The notes beneath the pieces were generated by a model. It did not search any database. It was not told the DNA's origin and saw only the letters and a list, made by a program, of their open reading frames with translations. The translations under genes and the position numbers were made by a program. This document shows positions 36,409 through 45,551 of a DNA stretch of 64,000 nucleotides, one piece after another. This DNA is from Microbacterium profundi (lineage in GTDB: Bacteria > Actinomycetota > Actinomycetes > Actinomycetales > Microbacteriaceae), in NCBI RefSeq assembly GCF_000763375.1, contig NZ_JPSY01000002.1:371579-435578 (forward strand), in the 5' to 3' direction. Position 1 is the first letter of the stretch; every line of letters starts with the position of its first letter.

Positions 36409-37158
36409 ATGACCGAGACTGGTACACCCCTCGTCGTGGTGGAGAACGTTCAGAAACACTACGGCGATTTCCAGGCGCTGACCGATATCGACCTCACCGT
36501 GAACAAGGGCGAGGTGGTCGTGGTGATCGGGCCGTCCGGGTCCGGCAAGTCGACACTGTGCCGCACGATCAATCGTCTGGAGACGATCACGAGCGGCAGG
36601 ATCTCGATCGATGGCGAGCCGCTTCCCGCCGAGGGCAAGGGACTGGCCAAGCTCCGTGCCGACGTCGGCATGGTGTTCCAATCCTTCAACCTGTTCGCCC
36701 ATCTGACGATCCTCGAGAACGTGACCCTCGGGCCGATCAAGGTGCGCGGCCTCAAGAAGGCGGATGCCGACAAGGAGGGCATGGCCCTTCTCGAACGCGT
36801 CGGGGTCGCCCAGCAGGCATCCAAGCTTCCTGCCCAGCTCTCCGGAGGTCAGCAGCAGCGTGTCGCGATCGCTCGTGCTCTCGCGATGCGTCCGAAGGTG
36901 ATGCTCTTCGACGAGCCCACCAGCGCCCTGGACCCCGAGATGATCAACGAAGTGCTCGATGTCATGGTCGGACTCGCGAAGGACGGCATGACGATGATCG
37001 TCGTCACCCATGAGATGGGCTTCGCGCGCAAGGCCGCGAACCGCGTCGTCTTCATGGCGGACGGGAAGATCGTCGAAGAGGCGACGCCGGAGGAGTTCTT
37101 CACGAAGCCGAAGAGCGATCGCGCCAAGGATTTCCTCTCGAAGCTCCTCACACACTGA
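36409..37158 (+). CDS. gluA: Glutamate/amino-acid ABC importer ATPase
   Basis: A 249-residue polar amino-acid ABC ATPase. It has Walker [11 protein letters not shown]-loop FQSFNLF, signature LSGGQQQR and Walker [16 protein letters not shown]. With gluBCD downstream it matches the GluABCD glutamate uptake system of Corynebacterium. TAGTGT ends six bases before the ATG, the leaderless pattern. There is no control site I can name. Confidence 0.9.
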   Translation: MTETGTPLVVVENVQKHYGDFQALTDIDLTVNKGEVVVVIGPSGSGKSTLCRTINRLETITSGRISIDGEPLPAEGKGLAKLRADVGMVFQSFNLFAHLTILENVTLGPIKVRGLKKADADKEGMALLERVGVAQQASKLPAQLSGGQQQRVAIARALAMRPKVMLFDEPTSALDPEMINEVLDVMVGLAKDGMTMIVVTHEMGFARKAANRVVFMADGKIVEEATPEEFFTKPKSDRAKDFLSKLLTH

Positions 37159-37193
37159 CCTTTTTTGTACACACAGCACACAAGGAGACGAAA

Positions 37194-38096
37194 ATGCGAC
37201 GCACACGGACACTGGCAGGGATCGGGATCGCGGCGGTTGCGCTGCTCGCCCTGACCGCCTGCAACAGCGGCAGCCCGGCGACACCCGGTGACGACACCGG
37301 TGGCGAAGCGGAAGAGCCCTCGACCTGGTTCGAGGTCGCCTCCGACGTCTCGCTCGAGGGCAGCCCGACGTTCGACGCCATGACCGAACGTGACGGCGTG
37401 GTCGTCGGAGTCAAGGAAGACCAGCCGGGCCTCGGCTACCTCGACGTCACGACGGGGGAGCGCACCGGCTTCGACATCGACATCGCACGGTGGATCGCGG
37501 CATCCCTCGGCTTCGACGAGGACAAGATCGAGTTCAAGCCGATCGCGTCCGCGAACCGTGAGCAGGCGATCACCAACGGTGACATCGACTACTACGTCGG
37601 CACCTACTCGATCACCGACAAGCGCAAGGAGCAGATCAGCTTCGCAGGCCCGTATTTCATCACCGGGCAGGGGCTGCTCGTCACAAGCGACAGCGACATC
37701 ACCAGCGAAGCAGATCTCACTGCTGACACCACGGTGTGCTCCGCGACCGGGTCCACCCCGATTCAGAACATCCGCGACAACTACCCGGACGTTCCGACTC
37801 GCGAGTTCGACCTGTACTCCGCGTGCGTCGAGGCTCTCCTGAACGGTGAGGTCCAGGCCGTCACCACCGACCAGGCGATCCTGATCGGCTATGCCGCGGC
37901 AGACCCCGACAATCTCAAGGTCGTCGGAGAGCCCTTCACCGAGGAGCGCTACGGCGTCGGTCTCACCAAGGGAGACGAAGCTCTGCAGGAGCACATCAAC
38001 ACCCTCTTCACCGATGGCGGCGACATCTGGCAGGCGATCTTCGACGCGAACCTCGGTTCGTCCGGGATCACCGTCGAACAGCCCGCAGTCGACTGA
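37194..38096 (+). CDS. gluB: Glutamate-binding lipoprotein
   Basis: A 300-residue solute-binding lipoprotein. The signal peptide ends in the lipobox LTAC (Cys23), followed by a Gly/Glu-rich linker. The binding domain starts around residue 60 (DGVVVGVKEDQPGLGYLDV) and contains GFDIDIARWIAASLGF and YYVGTYSITDKRKEQISFAGPYF, the SBP family 3 signature. AAGGAG lies before the ATG. It captures glutamate or a similar amino acid and delivers it to GluC and GluD. Confidence 0.9.
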   Translation: MRRTRTLAGIGIAAVALLALTACNSGSPATPGDDTGGEAEEPSTWFEVASDVSLEGSPTFDAMTERDGVVVGVKEDQPGLGYLDVTTGERTGFDIDIARWIAASLGFDEDKIEFKPIASANREQAITNGDIDYYVGTYSITDKRKEQISFAGPYFITGQGLLVTSDSDITSEADLTADTTVCSATGSTPIQNIRDNYPDVPTREFDLYSACVEALLNGEVQAVTTDQAILIGYAAADPDNLKVVGEPFTEERYGVGLTKGDEALQEHINTLFTDGGDIWQAIFDANLGSSGITVEQPAVD

Positions 38097-38155
38097 CTGA
38101 CTCGGGGGCGGTCCAGTAGGGCCGCCCCCTCTCAATCTTCAGAAGGGGAGGCGGC

Positions 38156-38803
38156 GTGGACGTCATCTTCGGGAACCTCGACCTATGGGGAGAGGCGATC
38201 AGCAACACGCTGCTGATTTTCTTTGGCGGAGGCGTACTCGCCCTCGTGATCGGTGTGATCATCGGGGCTGCGCGTGTATCTCCGGTCCCGATCGCACGCG
38301 GAGTGGGGACGCTCTACGTCAACCTCGTCAGGAACACCCCGCTTACGCTGGTCTTCTTCTTCTTCATCTTCGGATACCCGCAACTCGGCCTTCCACGACT
38401 CAGCCCCGTCATCCTCGGGATCCTGGCCATCGGCATCTACACGGCCACCTACGTCGCCGAGGTCCTGCGGGCCGGCATCAACACGGTCCCGGTCGGTCAA
38501 GCCGAAGCCGCGCGCGCGATCGGCCTCCCATTCGGACAGGTGATGACGCTCGTCGTCCTGCCGCAGGCGTTCCGTTCGGTGGTCCCGCCCATGGTGAGCG
38601 TGTTCATCGCACTGCTCAAGAACACGACGGTCGCTGCCGGATTCTCGGTTCTCGAGCTCGGCGCGATCCGCTCCTATCTCAGCGAGCGCGGTGAGAACGC
38701 CCTCGTGGTCCTTCTCTGGGTCGCCGTGATCTTCGTCGCCCTCGTCATGCTGCTCAGCTGGCTGCAGCGATATCTCGAGAACAAATGGAGGATCGCGCGA
38801 TGA
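38156..38803 (+). CDS. gluC: Glutamate ABC importer permease GluC
   Basis: A 215-residue HisM-type permease with about five membrane helices. The EAA loop reads EAARAIGLPFGQVMTLVVLPQAFRSVVPP. The GTG start follows GGGGAGG. It overlaps gluD by four bases. Confidence 0.88.
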   Translation: MDVIFGNLDLWGEAISNTLLIFFGGGVLALVIGVIIGAARVSPVPIARGVGTLYVNLVRNTPLTLVFFFFIFGYPQLGLPRLSPVILGILAIGIYTATYVAEVLRAGINTVPVGQAEAARAIGLPFGQVMTLVVLPQAFRSVVPPMVSVFIALLKNTTVAAGFSVLELGAIRSYLSERGENALVVLLWVAVIFVALVMLLSWLQRYLENKWRIAR

Positions 38804-39720
38804 CTTCCGTCCTTTTTGACGTCCCCGGGCCCAAGGCCGTTCTCCGCAATCGCCTGATCGGAGTCCTCACGGTCGCCGTGGTTCTCGCCGTCATCGCGTT
38901 CATCGGCTACCGGTTCTGGGAGTCCGGCCAGTTCGACGCATCGCGCTGGTACATCTTCACCTTCTCCGCGGTATGGGGCCAGATTCTCGAGGCGCTCGGC
39001 AACACGCTCGCCGCGTTCGCGCTGGCCGCGGTGCTGAGTCTCGTGCTCGGCTTCGTGCTGGCGATCGGCCGCATGTCCGAACATGCCTGGGTGCGGATCC
39101 CTGTGACCGTGATCACCGAGTTCTTCCGTGCCGTCCCTGTCCTCGTCTTCATGATGCTGCTGTACTACGGCCTCCCCACCCTCGGGGTGAAGATGGATCC
39201 CTACTGGGCGGTCGTTCTCGCGCTCATGATGTACAACGGCTCCGTGCTCGCCGAGGTGTTGCGTGCCGGTGTCGAGTCACTGCCTCGAGGGCAGAAAGAG
39301 GCCGGCTACGCCATCGGGCTGCGCAAGGCAGGGGTCATGCAACTGATTCTGCTGCCGCAGGCGATCAGAGCCATGCTCCCCGTGATCGTCGCTCAGCTCG
39401 TGGTGACGATGAAGGACACCGCGCTCGGATTCATCATCACCTACCCCGAGCTGCTGTACTACGCGAAACTGCTCAGCTCGCAGCAGGGACGACCGATCCT
39501 GCAGTCGGCGTTCATCATCGGCGGCATCTACATCGTGATGTGTCTCATCCTGTCCGGCATCGCGAAGTACCTCGAGATCCGCACCCGCCACTCGCCGAAG
39601 CTGCAGGCGCTCGCCGCTGACAATGCGGCGGTGATGCACGAGGGCACTGACACCGAGATCATCGTGGCGCAGAAGGGCGCCGGAAAGTTCGACGGGACGA
39701 GCACGGGGCCCGGAGCCTGA
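38800..39720 (+). CDS. gluD: Glutamate ABC importer permease GluD
   Basis: A 306-residue HisM-type permease. The EAA loop is KEAGYAIGLRKAGVMQLILLPQAIRAMLP. It is longer than GluC at both ends, with an extra N-terminal helix and a cytoplasmic C-tail, as in Corynebacterium GluD. The ATG at 38800 overlaps the gluC stop; an earlier in-frame ATG at 38785 is possible. Confidence 0.88.
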   Translation: MTSVLFDVPGPKAVLRNRLIGVLTVAVVLAVIAFIGYRFWESGQFDASRWYIFTFSAVWGQILEALGNTLAAFALAAVLSLVLGFVLAIGRMSEHAWVRIPVTVITEFFRAVPVLVFMMLLYYGLPTLGVKMDPYWAVVLALMMYNGSVLAEVLRAGVESLPRGQKEAGYAIGLRKAGVMQLILLPQAIRAMLPVIVAQLVVTMKDTALGFIITYPELLYYAKLLSSQQGRPILQSAFIIGGIYIVMCLILSGIAKYLEIRTRHSPKLQALAADNAAVMHEGTDTEIIVAQKGAGKFDGTSTGPGA

Positions 39721-39757
39721 CGGGAGAGGGAGCCGCGCGCCGGTAGACTCGTGTCTC

Positions 39758-40798
39758 GTGTCAGACGCTCCAGAAATCACGCCCGAGGCGGTGGAATCCG
39801 CCGTCGCCGCCGCGCTCGAGGCGATCGGTGCCGCTGCCGATACCGCAGAGCTGAAAGCCGCGCGAACCGCGCACGTCGCCGAAGGATCGCCGCTGGCAGT
39901 CCTGAACGCGTCGATGCGCCAGGTCGCGCCCGAGCACAAGGCCGCATTCGGCAAGCTCGTCGGACAGGGCCGCGGCCAGGTCACCAAGGCACTCGCCGCG
40001 CGTGAGGCCGAGCTCGCCGAGGCCGAGACCGCAGCGCGACTCGAGGCTGAGCGTGTCGACATCACGGCCGTGTCCTCTCGTACGCGCGTCGGTGCTCGGC
40101 ATCCGCTCTCGCAGCTCCAGGACGACGTCTCCGACATCTTCGTCGGCATGGGGTGGGAGATCGCCGAAGGCCCTGAACTCGAGCACGAATGGTTCAACTT
40201 CGACGCGCTGAACTTCGACGTCGATCACCCCGCGCGTCAGATGCAGGACACATTCTTCGTCGATCCCGTCGATCGCCACCTGGTCATGCGCACGCACACG
40301 AGTCCCGTGCAGGTGCGCTCGATGCTCGACCGCGACGTGCCGATCTATGTGCTGTGCCCAGGGCGCGTGTACCGAACTGACGAGTTCGACGCCACGCACC
40401 TGCCGGTGTTCACCCAGTTCGAGGGCCTCGTCGTCGACAAGGGCATCACGATGGCGCACCTCAAAGGCACCCTCGACCACTTCGCGAAGCTCCTCTTCGG
40501 CCCCGAGGCCAAGACGCGCTTCCGTACCAACTACTTCCCATTCACCGAGCCTTCAGCCGAACTCGACCTGTGGCACCCGACCTTCAAGGGCGGCGCGCGT
40601 TGGATCGAGTGGGGCGGATGCGGCATGATCAACCCGAACGTGCTGCGCGCGGCGGGCATCGATCCCGACGTGTACAGCGGCTTCGCCTTCGGGATGGGAA
40701 TCGAGCGCGGGCTGATGTTCCGCAGCGACGTGCAGGACATGCGCGACATGGCAGAGGGCGATGTGCGCTTCAGTGAGCAGTTCGGGATGGTGGTGTGA
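39758..40798 (+). CDS. pheS: Phenylalanyl-tRNA synthetase alpha subunit
   Basis: A 346-residue class II aaRS subunit. The N-terminal coiled coil (about 1-90) is followed by the catalytic core with HPLSQLQDDVSDIFVGMGWEI (motif 1 area), HTSPVQVRSM and DATHLPVFTQFEGLVVDKG (motif 2), and GFAFGMGIERGLMFR (motif 3). The GTG has TAGACT eight bases upstream and no ribosome site. There is no T-box leader. It overlaps pheT by one base. Confidence 0.95.
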   Translation: MSDAPEITPEAVESAVAAALEAIGAAADTAELKAARTAHVAEGSPLAVLNASMRQVAPEHKAAFGKLVGQGRGQVTKALAAREAELAEAETAARLEAERVDITAVSSRTRVGARHPLSQLQDDVSDIFVGMGWEIAEGPELEHEWFNFDALNFDVDHPARQMQDTFFVDPVDRHLVMRTHTSPVQVRSMLDRDVPIYVLCPGRVYRTDEFDATHLPVFTQFEGLVVDKGITMAHLKGTLDHFAKLLFGPEAKTRFRTNYFPFTEPSAELDLWHPTFKGGARWIEWGGCGMINPNVLRAAGIDPDVYSGFAFGMGIERGLMFRSDVQDMRDMAEGDVRFSEQFGMVV

Positions 40799-43332
40799 TG
40801 CGCGTCCCGCTTTCGTGGTTGCGTGAGTACGTCGATGTGGCGCCGGATGCCACGGCAGAGGACATCCTCGAGTCGTTGGTGACCGTCGGTTTCGAAGAAG
40901 AGGAGATCCACCGCTTCGAGATCTCCGGTCCTGTCGTCGTCGGGCAGGTGCTGTCCTTCGAGGCCGAACCGCAGTCCAACGGCAAGACGATCCGCTGGTG
41001 CCAGGTCGATGTCGGCACTTCGACAGGGTCAGGGACCGAGATCGCCGCCAGCGGCGATCGAGACATTCGAGGCATCGTCTGCGGCGCGAGCAACTTCGCC
41101 GTCGGAGACAAGGTCGTGGTGACGCTGCCGGGTGCTGTGCTGCCAGGCCCGTTCCCGATCGCCGCGCGCAAGACCTATGGTCATGTGTCCGACGGCATGA
41201 TCGCGTCGGCGCGTGAGCTCGGCCTGGGCGATGAGCACGACGGCATCCTGATCCTGTCCTCGCTCGGCATCGACGCGCCGGTCGGTGCGGATGCGATCGC
41301 CCTGCTGGGCCTTGATGACGTCGCCGTCGAGATCAACGTCACCCCCGACCGCGGGTATGCCTTCTCGATCCGCGGCGTGGCCCGCGAGTACGCGCACGCT
41401 ACCGGCGCAGACTTCCGCGACCCTGCGGAGCACGAGTGGTCGGAGGTGGAACCCGGTACCGGATTCCCGATCACCGTCGATGCGGAGCCGTTGCGCGAGA
41501 ATCCTGCCGTGCAGGAATTCGTCGTGCGCGTCGTGCGCGATGTCGACCCCTCCCGTCCGACGCCGCCGTGGATGGTCGCGCGGCTTTCGCTCGCCGGCAT
41601 CCGCTCGCTGGGCGTGCTCATCGACATCACCAACTACGTGATGCTCGAGTTGGGCAACCCGATCCACGGGTACGACCTCGACAAGCTCTCCGGCGGCATC
41701 ACGGTTCGTCGCGCACAGCACGGCGAGAAGATGAAGACGCTCGACGGTCAGGAGCGCACGCTCCACGTCGAAGATCTGCTCATCACCGATGACTCCGGTC
41801 CGATCGGCCTCGCCGGCGTCATGGGTGGCGGCACGACAGAGATGGGCGATGAGACGCGCAACGTGCTCATCGAGGCCGCGATCTTCGATCCGATCTCGAT
41901 CGCCCGCAGCGCGCGTCGGCACAAGCTGCCCAGCGAGGCATCCAAGCGTTTCGAGCGCGGGGTCGACCCGCTGGTGCCGTTCGCCGCAGCGCGACGTGTG
42001 GCAGACCTCATGGTCGAGCTCGCAGGCGGCCTTATCGACGAGGTGGGCGGAGCACTGTTCTCCGACGTCGAGATCGCAGGCATCGCGCTGTCCGCCGAGT
42101 TCGTCCCCGGTCTCATCGGTGTCGACTACACGGATCAGGAGATCGTCGACGCGCTCGAGACGATCGGCGCGGAGGTCACCGAGACCTCGAACGGCTGGCA
42201 GGTCATCCCGCCGAGCTGGCGTCCCGATCTCACCGACAAGTGGACGCTGGCGGAGGAGGTCGCCCGTATCCACGGGCTGGACCGCATCCCTTCCGTGCTG
42301 CCGACGCCGCCATCCGGGCGCGGGCTCACCGCGCTGCAGCAGGGGCGCCGTCGCGTCGCGAACGCGCTGGCCGCTGCCGGGCTCGTCGAGACGCCCGCCT
42401 TCCCGTTCACCACCGAGGCGCATAACGATCTGCACGGTTCGGCGTCGGGGGAGCACCTTCCGAGCATCAAGCTCGCGAATCCGCTCGACGGGCAGGCGCC
42501 GTTCCTGCGCCGCTCGCTGATCCCCGGTCTGCTGCAGATCGCGCACCGCAACATCGCGCGCGGACTCACCGACCTCGCGATCTTCGAGACCGGAGCCGTG
42601 TTCCTGCCGGAACCGGGCGTCGTGTACGGCACGGATGAGGTGCCGCCGCTGGGTCAGCGACCCTCGGACGAGACTCTCGCCGAGCTCAACGCCTCGATCC
42701 CGCCGCAGCACCGCCATGTCGCCGCGCTCTTCACCGGCAACGCGACGGTCCGCCAGCCCGGACGCGCAGCGGAGGCCGTAGGGCTGACGGATGCTCTGGA
42801 TGCTGTGCGCGTCATCGCGGTCGCATCCGGAGTCGAGATCGTCGTGGCGCAGGGACAGCGCGCGGCGCTGCACCCTGGACGCACCGGAGTGCTGAGCGTC
42901 GATGGCGTCGAGGTCGGCTACGTCGGCGAACTGCACCCGGATGTCGCAGCCGACGCTGATCTGCCCGGTCGCGCTGTGGTGCTGGAGCTCGATCTGGACG
43001 GCGTCCTGTCGCTGGCGGGAAACCGCGTCGTCGCCGCGTCGCTGTCGACGTACCCGGCCGCGACGCAGGATGTGTCGTTGGTCGTTCCAGACTCGGTGAC
43101 GGCGGACGAGCTGCGCGCTGCTCTCGTCGAAGGTGCCGGCGAACTGCTGGAGTCGCTGCGACTGGTCGACGACTACCGCGGTGAGGGCATCACTGAGGGC
43201 GAGAAGAGCCTGACGTTCGCGCTGCGTTTTCGCGCCGAGGATCGTACGCTGACTGCGGCCGAGGCGACCGAGGCGAAGCTCGCCGGCGTGGCTGTCGCGG
43301 CTGAGCGCTTCGGGGCGACCTTGCGCGAGTAG
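40798..43332 (+). CDS. pheT: Phenylalanyl-tRNA synthetase beta subunit
   Basis: An 844-residue subunit. It has an N-terminal tRNA-binding (EMAP-like) domain at about 40-150, with NGKTIRWCQVDVG and GIVCGASNFAVGDKVVV. The B3/B4 editing and B5 regions follow, then a catalytic-like core and the C-terminal anticodon-binding FDX-ACB domain (about 750-844, LSTYPAATQDVSLVV). Residues 74-90, between VDVG and RGIVCGA, form an insertion that begins with a copy of the dispersed repeat (see 41018). ATG 40798 is chosen; GTG 40795 is one codon earlier. Confidence 0.95.
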   Translation: MRVPLSWLREYVDVAPDATAEDILESLVTVGFEEEEIHRFEISGPVVVGQVLSFEAEPQSNGKTIRWCQVDVGTSTGSGTEIAASGDRDIRGIVCGASNFAVGDKVVVTLPGAVLPGPFPIAARKTYGHVSDGMIASARELGLGDEHDGILILSSLGIDAPVGADAIALLGLDDVAVEINVTPDRGYAFSIRGVAREYAHATGADFRDPAEHEWSEVEPGTGFPITVDAEPLRENPAVQEFVVRVVRDVDPSRPTPPWMVARLSLAGIRSLGVLIDITNYVMLELGNPIHGYDLDKLSGGITVRRAQHGEKMKTLDGQERTLHVEDLLITDDSGPIGLAGVMGGGTTEMGDETRNVLIEAAIFDPISIARSARRHKLPSEASKRFERGVDPLVPFAAARRVADLMVELAGGLIDEVGGALFSDVEIAGIALSAEFVPGLIGVDYTDQEIVDALETIGAEVTETSNGWQVIPPSWRPDLTDKWTLAEEVARIHGLDRIPSVLPTPPSGRGLTALQQGRRRVANALAAAGLVETPAFPFTTEAHNDLHGSASGEHLPSIKLANPLDGQAPFLRRSLIPGLLQIAHRNIARGLTDLAIFETGAVFLPEPGVVYGTDEVPPLGQRPSDETLAELNASIPPQHRHVAALFTGNATVRQPGRAAEAVGLTDALDAVRVIAVASGVEIVVAQGQRAALHPGRTGVLSVDGVEVGYVGELHPDVAADADLPGRAVVLELDLDGVLSLAGNRVVAASLSTYPAATQDVSLVVPDSVTADELRAALVEGAGELLESLRLVDDYRGEGITEGEKSLTFALRFRAEDRTLTAAEATEAKLAGVAVAAERFGATLRE
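41018..41040 (+). repeat. Dispersed palindromic repeat, copy 2 (inside pheT)
   Basis: The bases cttcgacagggtcagggacc match the intergenic copies at 7128 and 48953 (22 of 25 positions against the latter). Here they encode residues 74-81 (TSTGSGTE) of PheT, in a surface loop where homologues are shorter. Confidence 0.65.
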
Positions 43333-43349
43333 CGTCCGAGTATCGTTCG

Positions 43350-43383
43350 GAACGCCGGTGTCTCTTTCGGGATGCCGGCGTTC
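43350..43383 (+). terminator. Terminator after pheT
   Basis: A nine-base perfect stem, gaacgccgg / ccggcgttc, with a 16-base loop lies 17 bases past the pheT stop. It is followed by a T-rich stretch (tgtatctggttctgg). Confidence 0.75.
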
Positions 43384-43430
43384 TGTATCTGGTTCTGGAT
43401 CATATCTTCGATAAAACTACGAGAAAGCTC

Positions 43431-43459
43431 TTGTAAGGATCGAATGTATCAACTAAACT
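43431..43459 (+). promoter_or_regulatory. Promoter of the HNH/DUF222 gene
   Basis: TTGTAA (43431-43436) and TAAACT (43454-43459) are spaced 17 bases. The -10 ends six bases before the ATG, so the mRNA should be leaderless. The surrounding 100 bases are clearly more AT-rich than their neighbours. Confidence 0.65.
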
Positions 43460-43465
43460 GAACAC

Positions 43466-44722
43466 ATGGAACCTTGGTTCGACGATGTGGATGACCGGCC
43501 TCGTGATGCCGCGTTCTTCGTGGAGTCTGCGTTGGATGATCTGCAGTGTGCGGATGTCGATCTGAATCGGTATGAGGCGCGGCGGTCGGTGAGGATTGCG
43601 GATGCTGTCGCGTTGGCGCGTCGCAATCCCGAGGTGTATGTGCACCACACGACGGATAAGGATGCCGTGGATCAGGCGGTGCGTGCGGCGGTGTTCGATA
43701 TCGCGTTGCGGCTGCGGTGCTCGGAGGAGTACGTGCGTGGTGTGCTGTTCACGGCAGAGCAGGCGATGGCGCATCTTCCGTTGCTGTGGCAGCAGGCCAG
43801 GGACGGGTTCGTGTCGATGTATCTCGTCGGTCGCACCGTCGGCGCTCTGGCACGGGTGCGGGCCGATTTCGGTGCATCGGAGGAAGAGCTCGATCTCGAG
43901 CGTGAGGCGATGCGGTTGATCGATCAGGCGGCGTCGGAGTGGGCGCTGTCGTGTCCGCCGGCGGCCTTCGCTCGCCGGTTGCGCACTCTGGTCGATCGGC
44001 TCGACCCGGTCGGCGCGGCCGAGCGTCACGGCCGGAAGGTGCGCGAGCGTCGTGTGGTCGTCCACGAGGATGAGGACGGCATGAGCTGGTTCATGGCGTA
44101 CATCCCGACGATCGAGGCGATCGCCGCGAAACGCCGGTTGACGTCCGCGGCCAAGCATCTGCAGAAGCATCCGGACGAGTGCCGTACGCGTGATCAGATC
44201 CGCGCCGACCTGTGCTCCGAGTGGTTGCGCGGTATCGGTACCGACAAGGCAGTCAAGACGAAGATCTTCGTCACCATCCCCATCGAACTCCTTGCGGCCG
44301 ATCTCGTCGGTCACGGCCCGATCGACCCGCTCACCGCGAAGCAACTGTTCCTCGACGCGAAGGCCTTCCGCCGGGTGATCATCGACCCCATCCGCAGCGT
44401 CGTCATCGACATGGACCGCCGCTCCCGCCGCGCCACTCAAGCCCAGCGCGAATGGCTCATCCTCCAACACGGCACCTGCGCCAGAGACGGCTGCAACCGC
44501 CTCGCCCAAGACGCCGACATCGACCACAAGACCCCATGGGCGAGCGGCGGCAAGACCGACATCAACGAGCTCCGGCCGCTGTGTCCCCGCGACCACGTGC
44601 ATCGACATCTCACGCGAGCGATCTACCGCAGCCGGCCGGACAATTCAGTCCAGGTCATCACACCGACCGGGCATGAAAGCAAGCCGACACCTCACGCACC
44701 CGTCACCGCACCACCGTTCTGA
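43466..44722 (+). CDS. HNH endonuclease-domain protein (DUF222 / 13E12 type)
   Basis: A 418-residue protein. The first 300 residues are the helical DUF222 region. The C-terminal HNH motif is CARDGCNRLAQDADIDHKTPWASGG followed by LRPLCPRDHVHRH (about 335-380), with two Cys pairs for zinc and the central DH. Such proteins occur in many copies in actinobacteria (13E12 repeat family in mycobacteria), and their biological role is unclear. Codon use here is richer in T-ending codons near the start than in neighbouring genes. It sits at the edge of a gene graveyard, which fits a mobile past. Confidence 0.85.
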   Translation: MEPWFDDVDDRPRDAAFFVESALDDLQCADVDLNRYEARRSVRIADAVALARRNPEVYVHHTTDKDAVDQAVRAAVFDIALRLRCSEEYVRGVLFTAEQAMAHLPLLWQQARDGFVSMYLVGRTVGALARVRADFGASEEELDLEREAMRLIDQAASEWALSCPPAAFARRLRTLVDRLDPVGAAERHGRKVRERRVVVHEDEDGMSWFMAYIPTIEAIAAKRRLTSAAKHLQKHPDECRTRDQIRADLCSEWLRGIGTDKAVKTKIFVTIPIELLAADLVGHGPIDPLTAKQLFLDAKAFRRVIIDPIRSVVIDMDRRSRRATQAQREWLILQHGTCARDGCNRLAQDADIDHKTPWASGGKTDINELRPLCPRDHVHRHLTRAIYRSRPDNSVQVITPTGHESKPTPHAPVTAPPF

Positions 44723-44797
44723 ACCCCGCTGAGCGCGCTGGCCGGTTCACTCGCGTGTCCGTCGACGTCGCTCTTCATGGCCAGACAGGATGAGAGC

Positions 44798-45017
44798 ATG
44801 GCCTCCGAATCGGTATCCACCTGGCTGCACGCTCGGCCTCTGCTCGCGAGGGCATCGCACCGGGGGACTGGGTGTTGTGGCGCCTCATCCCGACGAGGGT
44901 CGAATTCTGGTGCGGGGCGGTCGATCGTCGGCACACCCGGATCGTGACTTTCGCGAGGGCGAGAACTGGTCGCACACGGTGACCGACGGCGAAGCGGACG
45001 GAGCGAGTACGGCATGA
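44798..45017 (+). pseudogene. Pyridoxamine-phosphate-oxidase-family remnant
   Basis: From ATG 44798 one frame reads MASESVSTWLHARPLLAR, like the start of PNPOx-family FMN proteins. A second frame then gives GIAPGDWVLWRLIPTRVEFW followed by CGAVDRRHTRIVTF, the conserved C-terminal PNPOx motif (VEFWxG..xRxH.R). A third frame supplies the ending GENWSHTVTDGEADG. So the two ends of the gene survive, about 130 central residues are gone, and at least two frameshifts have occurred. Not functional. Confidence 0.55.
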
Positions 45018-45087
45018 GCGACTACCAGGTGACACAGATCGGTGCACCGGGCTCGGTGGTCCGCGTCGGTCAGAACGTCTGGCGCAC

Positions 45088-45439
45088 GTGGCGTGCTCGT
45101 CCGGACAGCGCCGAGCAACTGCGCTGGCTGTGCATCAGGGCGGGCGGCGAGCAGCCAGAGACCTCGGCATCGGACCGTTCCTGCGTCCCGGAAGCCAGAT
45201 CGATTGGCGTTGCCGCAAGCCGAACTGGCAGACGGGGGGATGCGTCGAACATCGCGCCGATGCGCGTCGTGCGCGACGATGAGCGGGGACTGGTGGCATG
45301 GTTGGCGGCCGGCACGCCCTGGTCGGTCTGGCTGTTCTGGAGTGAGGCTTCCGGTGCGGACTGGGCGTTCGCAGGCTGGTGCGTGAACCTCGAGAACGCG
45401 GAGTGGTCGATCCCGCAACTCTCCGACCTGCCGCGCTGA
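45088..45439 (+). pseudogene. DUF402-like gene with frameshift at a G6 run
   Basis: Frame 1 encodes IGPFLRPGSQIDWRCRKPNW and then QTGG. After the six-G run at 45234-45239 the homology continues in frame 2: ASNIAPMRVVRDDERGLVAW, then LAAGTPW, and AFAGWCVNLENAEWS. Removing one G joins these into a DUF402-type domain (FxPG..I.WR, RVVxDD, GTP, W..NLE). A genuine mutation or a homopolymer sequencing error would both explain it. The true 5' end is unclear. DUF402 proteins act as nucleotide or phosphonate phosphohydrolases. Confidence 0.5.
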
Positions 45440-45470
45440 CTCTCTCGCACCATCGCTAGACTTCGAGCAG

Positions 45471-45547
45471 TGACACGGGGTGCCGCGCCGAGCGGCTGAG
45501 AACACACCCGTCGAACCTGATCTAGTTCGTACTAGCGAAGGGATGTC
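45471..45547 (+). promoter_or_regulatory. TPP riboswitch (THI element)
   Basis: The conserved THI-box blocks are present: ACACGGGGTGC, the core GGCTGAGA with ACACCCGTCGAACCTGATC, and GTACTAGCGAAGGGATG. The promoter -10 TAGACT at 45457-45462 places the transcript start just before the aptamer. The aptamer ends four bases before the thiM ATG, so thiamine pyrophosphate probably blocks translation start. It controls thiM and thiED-tenA. Confidence 0.95.
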
Positions 45548-45551
45548 GCCC

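Noticed and set aside
39721..39757. T-box or Phe attenuator before pheST (and likewise before tyrS)
   Set aside because: The -10 box is only eight bases from the start codon, leaving no room for a leader.
41029..42936. 635-codon open frame antisense to pheT
   Set aside because: It has the same shadow signature. pheT is essential and well matched on the + strand.
44790..45017. 75-codon intact hypothetical gene
   Set aside because: Its frame carries only the last part of the PNPOx-like homology; the rest is in other frames, so it is a fragment of a pseudogene.
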